From NCBI GenBank assembly GCA_011391115.1, contig JAABRC010000020.1, positions 1 to 13,574 on the forward strand: a DNA stretch of 13,574 nt, written 5' to 3'. This DNA is from Candidatus Egaibacter danicus (GTDB lineage: Bacteria; Pseudomonadota; Gammaproteobacteria; Burkholderiales; Burkholderiaceae). Shown here one piece after another: positions 1-6,250 of this stretch. Position numbers and translations under genes: made by a program. The stretch's first letter is position 1. Each line of letters starts with the position of its first letter. The notes below the pieces were generated by a model. The model saw only the letters and a program-made list of their open reading frames with translations, made no database searches and was not told the DNA's origin.

Positions 1-522
1 GGCGGTCTGACCGTGCGTGCGGCTGAGCATGGGAACATCGGCAAAGGCGTGGGCCATCTCGCGCAGTTTGAGCAGCAGCCGGTCCAGCGCGGGCAGCAGC
101 ACCACGTCGCGCGCCGAACGCAGTTGCAGCGCGTGGCTGGTGTTGTTGATGTCTTCGCTGGTGCAGGCAAAGTGCACAAACTCACCAGCACGCAACAGTT
201 CGGGCCGGGACTCGAATTTGGACTTGATCCAGTACTCCACCGCTTTCACGTCGTGGTTGGTGGTTTTCTCGATTTCCTTGATCGCCTCGCCATCAGTTTC
301 TGAAAAATGCTTCACCAGACCCATCAAATAGGTACGCGCGCCGGGTGACAGGGGCTTGAATTCGGCAAAGCCACAGTCGCTCAGGGCGATGAACCAGGCC
401 ACTTCCACCTGAACGCGACGGTGCATGTAGCCCTGTTCGCTCATCAGGGGGCGCAGGGCATTGAGTTTGCCGGCGTAGCGGCCATCCAGTGGTGAAAGGG
501 CAGAAATGGTGGAAAAAGTCAT
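1..522 (-). CDS. purB: Adenylosuccinate lyase, N-terminal part (runs off the window edge)
   Basis: This is the first 174 codons of PurB, the cytosolic fumarase/aspartase-superfamily enzyme that releases fumarate from SAICAR and from adenylosuccinate in purine synthesis. The start ATG (complement of 520-522) gives MTFSTISALSPLDGRYAGK, the typical N-terminus of the enterobacterial-type PurB. Family motifs visible are the TTNHDVKAVEYW stretch (residues 88-99), FVHFACTSEDINN (115-127) and LSRTHGQ (166-172), whose His170 matches the catalytic His of the E. coli enzyme. The remaining roughly 280 residues, including the signature loop, lie beyond position 1. There is no Shine-Dalgarno sequence in front of the ATG, and a -10-like box sits only seven bases upstream, so the message may be leaderless. 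It is divergent from the GST gene. The identification is secure from near-identity of motifs to E. coli PurB as I remember it. Confidence 0.97.
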   Translation of the reverse strand, partial: MTFSTISALSPLDGRYAGKLNALRPLMSEQGYMHRRVQVEVAWFIALSDCGFAEFKPLSPGARTYLMGLVKHFSETDGEAIKEIEKTTNHDVKAVEYWIKSKFESRPELLRAGEFVHFACTSEDINNTSHALQLRSARDVVLLPALDRLLLKLREMAHAFADVPMLSRTHGQTA

Positions 523-529
523 ACCCCGA

Positions 530-558
530 ATTGTAGGATGCAGGCCCATACGTGCCCA
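530..558 (-). promoter_or_regulatory. Candidate sigma-70 promoter for purB, possibly giving a leaderless mRNA
   Basis: On the minus strand a -35-like TGGGCA (complement of 553-558, 4 of 6 consensus) is followed after 17 bases by -10 TACAAT (complement of 530-535, 5 of 6). Only seven bases separate the -10 box from the purB ATG, so the expected transcription start falls at or next to the initiation codon. This is a motif reading only. Confidence 0.45.
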
Positions 559-586
559 TTTCCAGCAAATTTTTGTACCCTTTGGC

Positions 587-592
587 TAGAAT
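587..592 (+). promoter_or_regulatory. Candidate -10 box (TAGAAT) for the GST-like gene
   Basis: TAGAAT (5 of 6 to consensus) lies 26 bases before the GST ATG. No good -35 hexamer is found at 16-18 bases. The same TAGAAT box precedes the diiron desaturase-like gene at 8818. The purB and GST promoter regions are packed into about 65 bases and partly face each other. Confidence 0.4.
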
Positions 593-618
593 CAGTCACA
601 AGGGAAAATAAACAAACC

Positions 619-1233
619 ATGAAATTAATCGGATCCACCTCCAGTCCCTACGTGCGCAAGGTCCGCGTTGTCATGGCTGAAAAAAAGCTGGACTACGCTT
701 TTGTGACCGACAACGTCTGGGGCGCTGACACGAATATCAGCGAATCCAACCCCCTTGGCAAAGTGCCTTGTCTGATCATGGAGGGCGCGGAAGCCCTGTT
801 TGATTCGCGCGTCATCGTGGAATACCTTGACACCCTTTCTCCGGTGGGCAAACTGATTCCGACGGTGGGGCGTGAGCGGGCTGAAGTCAAAACCTGGGAG
901 GCGCTGGCTGATGGCGTGCTCGACGCATCCATACTGGCGCGGCTGGAGGCCACCTGGGACGGCCGCACCAAGGCACAGCGCAGCCAGGCATGGATTGATC
1001 GCCAACTGGGCAAGGTGGCTGCCAGCCTCAAAGCCATGAACAAAGGCTTGGGCGACAAACCCTACTGTTCAGGCATTCACATGAGCCTGGCCGATATCGC
1101 TGTGGGTTGTGCTTTGGGTTATCTGGAGTTCCGCTTTCCCGAAATTGCCTGGCGGGTGGACTACCCCAATCTGGCCAAGCTGCAGGACAAGTTGATGTTG
1201 CGCCCCAGTTTCATGGATACGATACCGGCCTGA
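619..1233 (+). CDS. Glutathione S-transferase family protein
   Basis: A 204-residue cytosolic GST-fold protein. The N-terminal thioredoxin-like domain (about 1-75) begins MKLIGSTSSPYVRKVRV, with Ser at the usual active-site position, followed by SNPLGKVPCL (residues 43-52, the cis-Pro loop) and FDSRVIVEYLD (61-71), where DSR replaces the common ESxxI glutathione-binding pair. The all-helical C-terminal domain carries the N-capping box SLADIAVG (156-163). It resembles the small single-gene YibF-type GSTs; substrate unknown. The ATG at 619 is chosen because the protein then starts at the first beta strand. An AAGGGA at 600-605 may serve as ribosome site, although 13 bases away. An in-frame extension to 538 would include the promoter and is rejected. 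The gene is divergent from purB and converges on the NTF2-like gene, with stops 19 bases apart. Confidence 0.92.
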   Translation: MKLIGSTSSPYVRKVRVVMAEKKLDYAFVTDNVWGADTNISESNPLGKVPCLIMEGAEALFDSRVIVEYLDTLSPVGKLIPTVGRERAEVKTWEALADGVLDASILARLEATWDGRTKAQRSQAWIDRQLGKVAASLKAMNKGLGDKPYCSGIHMSLADIAVGCALGYLEFRFPEIAWRVDYPNLAKLQDKLMLRPSFMDTIPA

Positions 1234-1253
1234 CCTGGGTCAGGCGGCCGGCC
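1229..1253. terminator. Possible bidirectional terminator between the GST gene and the lipid operon
   Basis: The perfect inverted repeat CCTGACC/GGTCAGG (1229-1235 and 1238-1244) contains the GST stop codon and is followed by the palindrome GGCCGGCC (1246-1253), which touches the stop codon of the opposite gene. The position between two convergent genes suits termination, but there is no T tract on either side, so a classical intrinsic terminator is not shown. Confidence 0.35.
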
Positions 1254-1702
1254 TAGCTGTTCGCCCGCTTTTTCAGCCAGCGCATCAAGCCGCCTACCAT
1301 GGGCAGTTTCTCGTACAGCTCTTCGGCTGCATCCCAGTAGTCGCGGTGCAGCGTGATTTGCCCGAGTTCATTCAGGACCAGGTGCGAGCCCCCGCAAATG
1401 GTCTGGTCGACATCTCGTTGAAAGTTACGAAACCGGAATCTGAATTCCCACGTCAGAAAACACTGCCCCTTGTCCACCACCTTGTTGGTGACCACGAAGC
1501 GCGGCGAATCGAGCGCCACATACATATGACTGAAAATTTGCTGAATGGCAGTCAGTCCCTGTACGTCGTTAAACGGGTCTTTGAAACGCGCCTGCCCAGC
1601 ATAAATGTCGCCCAGAAGTTTTACACGCTGTGGCGACAGCGCCTCAAACGCATCGATGATGCGTTCAACAGAAAACTCCGTTGGGTTGTTCGCAGGGTTC
1701 AT
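1253..1702 (-). CDS. NTF2-like (SnoaL-type fold) protein, last gene of the lipid operon
   Basis: A 149-residue cytosolic protein of the cone-shaped NTF2-like fold. Indicators are an N-terminal helix SVERIIDAFEALSP (11-24), YAGQARFKDPFNDVQG (34-49), where the Asp-Pro-Phe turn is typical, GGSHLVLNELGQI (104-116) and HRDYWDAAEELYEKLP (119-134). Members act as small hydrolases, isomerases or binding modules; I cannot name a substrate. The ATG at 1702 overlaps the SDR stop as ATGA, so translation is probably coupled; a longer in-frame reading back to 1771 lies inside the SDR gene and is rejected. Proteins like this are commonly seen beside an SDR and Cfa-like genes, which suggests it works on or with the SDR product. 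Confidence 0.85.
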   Translation of the reverse strand: MNPANNPTEFSVERIIDAFEALSPQRVKLLGDIYAGQARFKDPFNDVQGLTAIQQIFSHMYVALDSPRFVVTNKVVDKGQCFLTWEFRFRFRNFQRDVDQTICGGSHLVLNELGQITLHRDYWDAAEELYEKLPMVGGLMRWLKKRANS

Positions 1703-2481
1703 AGGTTGGTGAATCGGCGTGTGAGGGTGAAGTACAGCCGGTAGGGTAGCAGTTGCAGCGCCTTCATCCACAGCGTGAAGCGTTTGGGGAAATGCATTTC
1801 AAAGCGGCCCTGTGCCCAACCTTTCACGATCTCGGTCGCTGCCTGCTCGGGGGAAATCAGTGCCGGCATGGTGAACTGGTTTCGTGCGGTCAGGGGCGTC
1901 TCCACAAATCCGGGGTTAATGATGGACACGCCGATACCCTTGTCATGCAGGTCCAGATACAGTGTCTCCGCCAGGTTGATCAGGGCCGCCTTGGTAGGGC
2001 CATAGGCCAGGCTTTGGGGCAGACCCCGGTAACCCGCCACGCTGCCCATCAGGCTGATGTGCCCCGGCTTGCCCGCCAGCGCCTGAGCCAAAAAGTGCGG
2101 CAGCACGGCATCGAGCATATTCAGTGCGCCAACATAATTGATCTGTACGTGGCGCAGCATGTCGGCAAGGTCCAGGCGCTCGGCGCGCATCTCGCGGTAG
2201 TGGCCCGCGCAATACACCACACAGTCCAGCGGGCCCCGGCTCAGGATGATGTCGGCGGCAGCTTTCACCGATTGCGCATCCGCGGCATCCAGCGGCTGTG
2301 CGACGGCGCCCACGTGCTCTGCCACAAAGCGGTTCAAGCCTTCGGCACTGCGGGCCGACACAACCACTTTGGCACCCAGCTTGTGCAGAGCCGCTGCGGT
2401 CGCGCGGCCGATGCCGGTGGACGCACCCACCAGCCAGACGACCTTGCCTTGCCAGTTCTGTATTTGCGGATTCAATGACAT
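1699..2481 (-). CDS. Short-chain dehydrogenase/reductase (SDR)
   Basis: A 260-residue classical SDR with a Rossmann fold using NAD(P)H. The nucleotide motif is GASTGIGR (19-26); the usual NNAG is changed to YCAG (90-93); the structural Asn is in INYVG (114-118); the catalytic triad is Ser147, Tyr160 and Lys164 in YGPTK. VVVSARS after strand 2 (38-44), with Arg, suggests NADPH preference. The tail after about residue 228 is rich in aromatic and basic residues (FTLWMKALQLLPYRLYF region) and may lie on the membrane. The start ATG at 2481 is preceded by a TTG codon at 2484 that is also possible. The stop overlaps the next gene's ATG by four bases. The gene is separated from the upstream DUF3833 gene by 74 bases carrying a dispersed repeat. 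In this operon it could oxidise or reduce a lipid carbonyl or hydroxyl; that is inference. Confidence 0.93.
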   Translation of the reverse strand: MSLNPQIQNWQGKVVWLVGASTGIGRATAAALHKLGAKVVVSARSAEGLNRFVAEHVGAVAQPLDAADAQSVKAAADIILSRGPLDCVVYCAGHYREMRAERLDLADMLRHVQINYVGALNMLDAVLPHFLAQALAGKPGHISLMGSVAGYRGLPQSLAYGPTKAALINLAETLYLDLHDKGIGVSIINPGFVETPLTARNQFTMPALISPEQAATEIVKGWAQGRFEMHFPKRFTLWMKALQLLPYRLYFTLTRRFTNL

Positions 2482-2516
2482 CAAGCGGTTTCCAGAAAAT
2501 GTTGCTATTGTTTTAG

Positions 2517-2560
2517 TAGCTATTGGCGCATAGCAGACGGGGGCTAGAGTCTTCTTTAGC
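2517..2560 (+). repeat. Short dispersed repeat, copy A (between DUF3833 and SDR genes)
   Basis: Forty-four bases starting TAGCT and ending TTTAGC align without gaps to the complement of 4912-4955, with 26 of 44 identical. The matches cluster in blocks TAGCT, CGCA, GGGCT.GA.T and T.TTTAGC. From memory this block pattern resembles a small element found many times between genes in Comamonadaceae genomes; I could not check this. Copy A fills most of the only long gap inside the operon and covers the stop codon of the DUF3833 gene (2556-2558). A GCTATTG direct repeat (2504-2510 and 2519-2525) lies at its left edge. Confidence 0.6.
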
Positions 2561-3116
2561 GCTTGAAAAACGACAAGGTGACCTCGCCAAGGTGAAAACC
2601 GAATTTGCTCATGACTGCCTTGTTGAGCATCACCTTGTCGCTCACCAAGTACATCCAGTCGTCAAAGTCGACGTTGTAAACCGTGCCATCCACAGTCAAA
2701 GCCATCGTGTAGGTCCAGTGAAAGGCGTTGCCCCGCTCCTGCCCGCTGGCCGTGCCCACCACGTCATCGGCGCGGCCGGTGTATTGGCTTTGCCCTTGTG
2801 CGTCCGTCGTGCGGGTGAGCCGCCAGATGCGCTTTTGCTTCGTTCCATCAGAGTAGGTGAAGTCTTCGTCCAGCACGCCCTCGTTGCCCTGCCAACTGCA
2901 GTTCATCACCACGGTGAAGCGTTTGATGACGATGCCCGAGCGGTCGGTGAACACGCCGTAGGCGTCCAGCGTGCCGTTGAAATACTGACGCAGGTCCAGC
3001 ACCGGTTTTTCGCTGGCGTAGTCCGTAATTTGCTGCGAGGCGCAGCCCGTCAACGCACCGGTTAATGCGGCGGTAGTGGCGATGGCGCCGCCCGAGAGAA
3101 GGAGTCGTCGTTTCAT
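2556..3116 (-). CDS. DUF3833 family lipoprotein
   Basis: A 186-residue exported protein. The N-terminus has Lys-Arg-Arg, a hydrophobic stretch and a lipobox LTGC with the acylated Cys at residue 25, so it should be a lipoprotein in the periplasm. The body matches the DUF3833 pattern as I know it: LRQYFNGTLDAYGVFTDRSG (about 42-61), then alternating beta strands with RIWRLT, NAFHWTYTMAL and VDFDDWMYLVSDKVMLN near residues 150-165. The last part (VMSKFGFHLGEVTLSF) is the conserved C-terminus. The Asp-Asp-Trp-Met-Tyr region suggests a small beta-barrel able to bind a hydrophobic ligand; function is unknown. The ATG at 3116 overlaps the MFS stop (ATGA). DUF3833 genes are usual companions of Cfa-like and chalcone-isomerase-like genes. 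Confidence 0.88.
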   Translation of the reverse strand: MKRRLLLSGGAIATTAALTGALTGCASQQITDYASEKPVLDLRQYFNGTLDAYGVFTDRSGIVIKRFTVVMNCSWQGNEGVLDEDFTYSDGTKQKRIWRLTRTTDAQGQSQYTGRADDVVGTASGQERGNAFHWTYTMALTVDGTVYNVDFDDWMYLVSDKVMLNKAVMSKFGFHLGEVTLSFFKR

Positions 3117-4420
3117 GGTGTTGTTCCTGCGGGGGCATGCGCGTTTGCGGGCCGGATGATCAGAAAATACAAAGCCGCCGAAGCCGCCAGTTTGAGCAGG
3201 CAGGGCAGCACGCAATACGCGACCGTGAGCGCCTGCAAGGCGGCTTCGTTGCTCACACCGGGTGCATAGCCAAACAGCCCGAGCAGTGGCAAGGCCAGGC
3301 CAGCGGCCAGCGCCAGATTGAGTTTGGTGGCGAAATTCCACCAGCCAAAGTAAGCCCCTTCGGCGCGACCCCGGTCACCGGCATCCAGAATCACACCGGC
3401 AAGCAGGGCACCCGGTAAAGCCAGATCCGTCCCCAGCGCCACGCCAGACAGCGCACAGACGATGACGAAGGCGACCGTGTCACCGGTGCCCAACTGCGTG
3501 GCCCAGATGAATACAACCATGGCCAGCACCATGCCGGCCAGCCAGCTGCGTGCCAGCCCGATGCGCTGGACCACTTGCAGCCACATCGGGATCGACAGGG
3601 CTGCGCACAGAAAGTAGCTGCCCAGAAAAACTGGTTCCATCTCTCTTGACGCTTGCAGGCGGTCCTGCACAAAAAACAGCACCAGCGTGGCGGGCACCGC
3701 GCTGGCAATGCCGTTCAGCACAAAAACGGTGATCAGGCGGCGAAAGGCGGGTCGACTGAATGGCAACCAGAGGGTTGGTCGAGCCCCGTGATGTTCGGGT
3801 GAATGAGCTGTCGGCAACCGTTGTACGACGGGATGCACAGCCGAATACCAGGCCAACCAGCCAACAACCAGTGCTATCCAGAAGATAGTGACCATCGCAG
3901 GCAGTCCGAAGGCTACAGGTGCGATGGATGCCAGCAACACACCCACAAGTCCCAGGCCTTCACGCCATGCCACGATGCGGCTGCGCTGGGCCTCGTCACC
4001 GCCCAACATGGCGCCCCAGGACTGATGGGTCACACTCACGGCGCTGTAGGCGGCGTAAGTCACCACCAACCATGCCGTGGCATACAGAACCAATGCGCCG
4101 GGCTCTCGGGTCGGCGGGAAAAACAGCAGCGCAAAACCCAGCGCCAGAACCAAAGCCGCCACCGCACCAAACATCAGCACGCTTTGGATGGACCGCGCAT
4201 ACAACCGATCGCTCCAGCGGCCGATCAGCGGGTCAATGAATGCGTCAAACAACCGCGCACCCAGCAGCACGGCGCCCAGCGTGGCCAGCGGCATGCCAAA
4301 TTCACGTGCATAGTGGTTGGGCAAAATCACATACAGCGGCAACGCCACAAAGGCCAGCGGCAAGCCCAGCAGGCCGTAGCGCAGCCCCTGTTGTGTGGTG
4401 AACGCGCCCGGTGTTGTCAT
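3113..4420 (-). CDS. MFS transporter of the MelB/GPH (MFSD2A-like) type
   Basis: A 435-residue inner-membrane protein with about twelve hydrophobic helices. Helix II carries LGARLFDAFIDPLIGRWSDR (about 53-72): Asp59 and Asp63 give the DxxxD spacing that binds the co-transported cation in MelB (Asp55/Asp59 in E. coli), followed by the motif-A-like GRWSDR loop. The N-terminus LRYGLLGLPLAFVALPLYVIL also fits this family. Bacterial relatives carry sugars, but the animal member MFSD2A carries lysophospholipid, so a lipid or lipid-derived cargo is possible here given the neighbours. Start and stop are both 4-base ATGA overlaps with the flanking genes. Substrate and direction of transport cannot be read from sequence. 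Confidence 0.9.
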   Translation of the reverse strand: MTTPGAFTTQQGLRYGLLGLPLAFVALPLYVILPNHYAREFGMPLATLGAVLLGARLFDAFIDPLIGRWSDRLYARSIQSVLMFGAVAALVLALGFALLFFPPTREPGALVLYATAWLVVTYAAYSAVSVTHQSWGAMLGGDEAQRSRIVAWREGLGLVGVLLASIAPVAFGLPAMVTIFWIALVVGWLAWYSAVHPVVQRLPTAHSPEHHGARPTLWLPFSRPAFRRLITVFVLNGIASAVPATLVLFFVQDRLQASREMEPVFLGSYFLCAALSIPMWLQVVQRIGLARSWLAGMVLAMVVFIWATQLGTGDTVAFVIVCALSGVALGTDLALPGALLAGVILDAGDRGRAEGAYFGWWNFATKLNLALAAGLALPLLGLFGYAPGVSNEAALQALTVAYCVLPCLLKLAASAALYFLIIRPANAHAPAGTTP

Positions 4421-4965
4421 GGAGTGGCTTGCGCGAGCAGGGCCTGGCGAAGACGGGGCTCGGAGGTGTCGGGCAACAGCCAGATGCCGAAGAACAGGCG
4501 CGCAAACTCAACGTCGCGAATGTCTCCGGTCAACTGGCCATTGGTCAGGAACTGCACGCCCATGCCAGGCCGGTTCACGCCCGATATCCGGTCGCCAGCC
4601 TTGACGCTGGGGAAGGCGTCGCGCAGGGCGCGTTCCCACTGTTGGGTCCGGGCAACGGGGATGTTTTGCAGACGCCGCATCTCGTCCAGAGAACGGCGGG
4701 TGATGTCTTCGCTGCTGAAGTCGCGCAGGTAACTCAGCTCCAGAGCAAACGCGTGCCGTTCATATTCCGTGGCCTTGAAGCCTGGCGTCACCCACAGGCT
4801 GGCGTTGTAGACGTCAAAGCCCCAGTACGTCAGTTTGGAAGAGCCCGCCAGTGTGGCCGAGGGCAAAGACCCCCGCAGCTCTGCAGGCATGGTTTGCGCC
4901 GAACTTTGCATGCTAAAAAGCATTCCAGCCCATACCAATATTGCGTGAGCAGCTATTTTTTTCAT
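4417..4965 (-). CDS. Exported chalcone-isomerase-like protein
   Basis: A 182-residue protein of the chalcone-isomerase-like fold. A signal peptide is clear: MKK, hydrophobic core at residues 4-18, then SSA with likely cleavage after Ala23, so the mature protein is periplasmic. The body shows LAGSSKLTYWGFDVYNASLWV (39-59), LELSYLRDFSSEDITRRSLDEM (75-96), WERALRDAFPSVKAGDRISG (about 109-128) and FARLFFGIWLLPDTSEPRLRQALL near the end, all usual in bacterial family members. Plant relatives of this fold bind fatty acids, and the catalytic set for chalcones is not expected here, so lipid binding is a reasonable guess. The ATG overlaps the methyltransferase stop (ATGA). Oddly, codons 4-18 coincide with a copy of a dispersed repeat (4912-4955), so the hydrophobic core of the signal appears to come from repeat DNA. 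Confidence 0.9.
   Translation of the reverse strand: MKKIAAHAILVWAGMLFSMQSSAQTMPAELRGSLPSATLAGSSKLTYWGFDVYNASLWVTPGFKATEYERHAFALELSYLRDFSSEDITRRSLDEMRRLQNIPVARTQQWERALRDAFPSVKAGDRISGVNRPGMGVQFLTNGQLTGDIRDVEFARLFFGIWLLPDTSEPRLRQALLAQATP
4912..4955 (-). repeat. Short dispersed repeat, copy B, inside the signal-peptide codons
   Basis: On the minus strand this 44-base segment begins TAGCTGCTCACGCA, continues through GGGCTGGAAT and ends TTTTTAGC. It aligns without gaps to copy A at 2517-2560 (26 of 44). It is read in frame as Ile4 to Ser18 of the chalcone-isomerase-like protein. The flanking AAAAAAA on its 5' side encodes the MKK n-region. Confidence 0.55.
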
Positions 4966-6224
4966 AGTGATGGCTTGACCAGTGTGTATTGCACCAGATC
5001 AATATTGGCCTTGTCGAAAGCTGCTTCGCAGTAAGCGAGGTAAAACTCCCAGATGCGCATGAAGCGCTCGTCAAAGCCCAGTGCCAGGATTTGCGGGCGC
5101 TTGGCCAGGAAAGCATCGCGCCAGCGTCGCAAGGTTTCGGCGTAGTCCTGACCAAAGGCGAATTCGTCTACCACCAGCAAGCCCGCTGCTGCGGCCTCCC
5201 GCCGGAATTCTTTTGGGCAAGGCAGGCAACCGCCGGGAAAGATGTATTGCTGGATGAAGTCCGTGGAACTGATGTAGCGCTCAAACAGTGCGTCGTCGAT
5301 CACGATGCTCTGGATGCAGGCGCGGCCGCCGGGTTTGAGCAGTCGGCTCACGGTCTGGAAGTAAGTTGGCCAGTATTCGCGGCCCACGGCTTCGACCATC
5401 TCGATCGAGCAGATGGCATCAAACGGCCCATCGGTGATGTCACGGTAGTCCTGCAGCCGCAGGTCGGCTGTTTGTCCCGGCCCGTTGGGCACGGCAAATC
5501 GGGCCATGCGCTGGTTGGCAAACGCCAGCTGCTCGGTGCTCAGCGTCACGCCGGCTAGCGTGGCTCCAAATTCGGTGGTGGCCATCTCGGCCAGCGCGCC
5601 CCAGCCGCAGCCAATTTCCAGCACCCGGTCGCCGGGTTTGACGTGGGCCATGCGCAAGGCACGACGTACTTTGGCCAGCTGCGCATCGCGCATGGGCTGG
5701 GCGTGTCCCTCCTCAAACCAGGCGGACGAGTAATTCATCGTGTCGTCCAGCCACAACTCATAAAACGCGTTGCCCAGGTCGTAGTGCGCGTGGATGTTCT
5801 TCTGGCTGTTGGTGCGCGTGTTGCGGTTGAGCAAATGTTTAATGCGGTACAGCAGGCGCCCTGCCCAGGTGCCGTAAATCACGTCTTCCACCTCTTGCCG
5901 ATTAGCGATGAATACCTTGAGCAGATCGGTCAGGTTGGGGGTGGTCCAGTCACCAGCGATATAACTTTCTGCAAAACCGATGTCGCCTGACTTGAGCGCC
6001 GCGCTGCACACGTTCCAGTTGCGAAGGGTCAGCGCGGCGGCAGGGGCCTCGCCGTGCGCCACGACATGATCAGTATGCGTGCCGAAACGCTGCATCGAGC
6101 CATCAGGCAGTTGCACCGTGAGCGAGCCATGGTGCAGACGCTGCAAGAGTCTGAGCGCGGTGCGTGCGGCAGCAGGCGCGTTTTTTGGAGCCGGGAAGCT
6201 TGGATCGACGGTCGTGGTATTCAT
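4962..6224 (-). CDS. Cyclopropane-fatty-acid-synthase-like SAM methyltransferase
   Basis: A 420-residue soluble or membrane-associated enzyme that should methylate the double bond of unsaturated phospholipid chains with S-adenosylmethionine. The N-terminal domain (about 1-140) matches Cfa; the catalytic domain shows HYDLGNAFYELWLDD (147-161), the SAM motif VLEIGCGWGALAE (201-213), DYRDI (259-263), VEAVG (277-281) and TDFIQQYIFPGGCLP (321-335). Compared with E. coli Cfa from memory, Glu239 corresponds to Glu278, Ile268 to Ile307 and Tyr317 to Tyr361, but Cys139 is Ser167 and His266 is Gln305. These residues hold the bicarbonate base, so ring closure may be altered. It starts 26 bases after the DUF1365 stop with no clear ribosome site and ends in an ATGA overlap. 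A cfa-type product is certain at family level; the exact product (cyclopropane or methyl-branched alkene) is not. Confidence 0.93.
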   Translation of the reverse strand: MNTTTVDPSFPAPKNAPAAARTALRLLQRLHHGSLTVQLPDGSMQRFGTHTDHVVAHGEAPAAALTLRNWNVCSAALKSGDIGFAESYIAGDWTTPNLTDLLKVFIANRQEVEDVIYGTWAGRLLYRIKHLLNRNTRTNSQKNIHAHYDLGNAFYELWLDDTMNYSSAWFEEGHAQPMRDAQLAKVRRALRMAHVKPGDRVLEIGCGWGALAEMATTEFGATLAGVTLSTEQLAFANQRMARFAVPNGPGQTADLRLQDYRDITDGPFDAICSIEMVEAVGREYWPTYFQTVSRLLKPGGRACIQSIVIDDALFERYISSTDFIQQYIFPGGCLPCPKEFRREAAAAGLLVVDEFAFGQDYAETLRRWRDAFLAKRPQILALGFDERFMRIWEFYLAYCEAAFDKANIDLVQYTLVKPSL

Positions 6225-6250
6225 GCTGGAGAGTCAGGGTTGGCCGGCCG

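Noticed and set aside
1753..2523. Long plus-strand frame opposite the SDR gene
   Set aside because: The SDR on the minus strand has all catalytic motifs; the plus-strand frame has none.
3803..4732. 309-codon open frame on the plus strand
   Set aside because: It runs antisense through the MFS and CHI-like genes, is rich in Gln, His and Arg as expected of a GC-rich shadow frame, and shows no family motif.
1246..6249. Two copies of the 8-base palindrome GGCCGGCC (1246-1253 and 6242-6249), both near gene ends
   Set aside because: Such sites are expected by chance in GC-rich DNA; no surrounding similarity supports an element.
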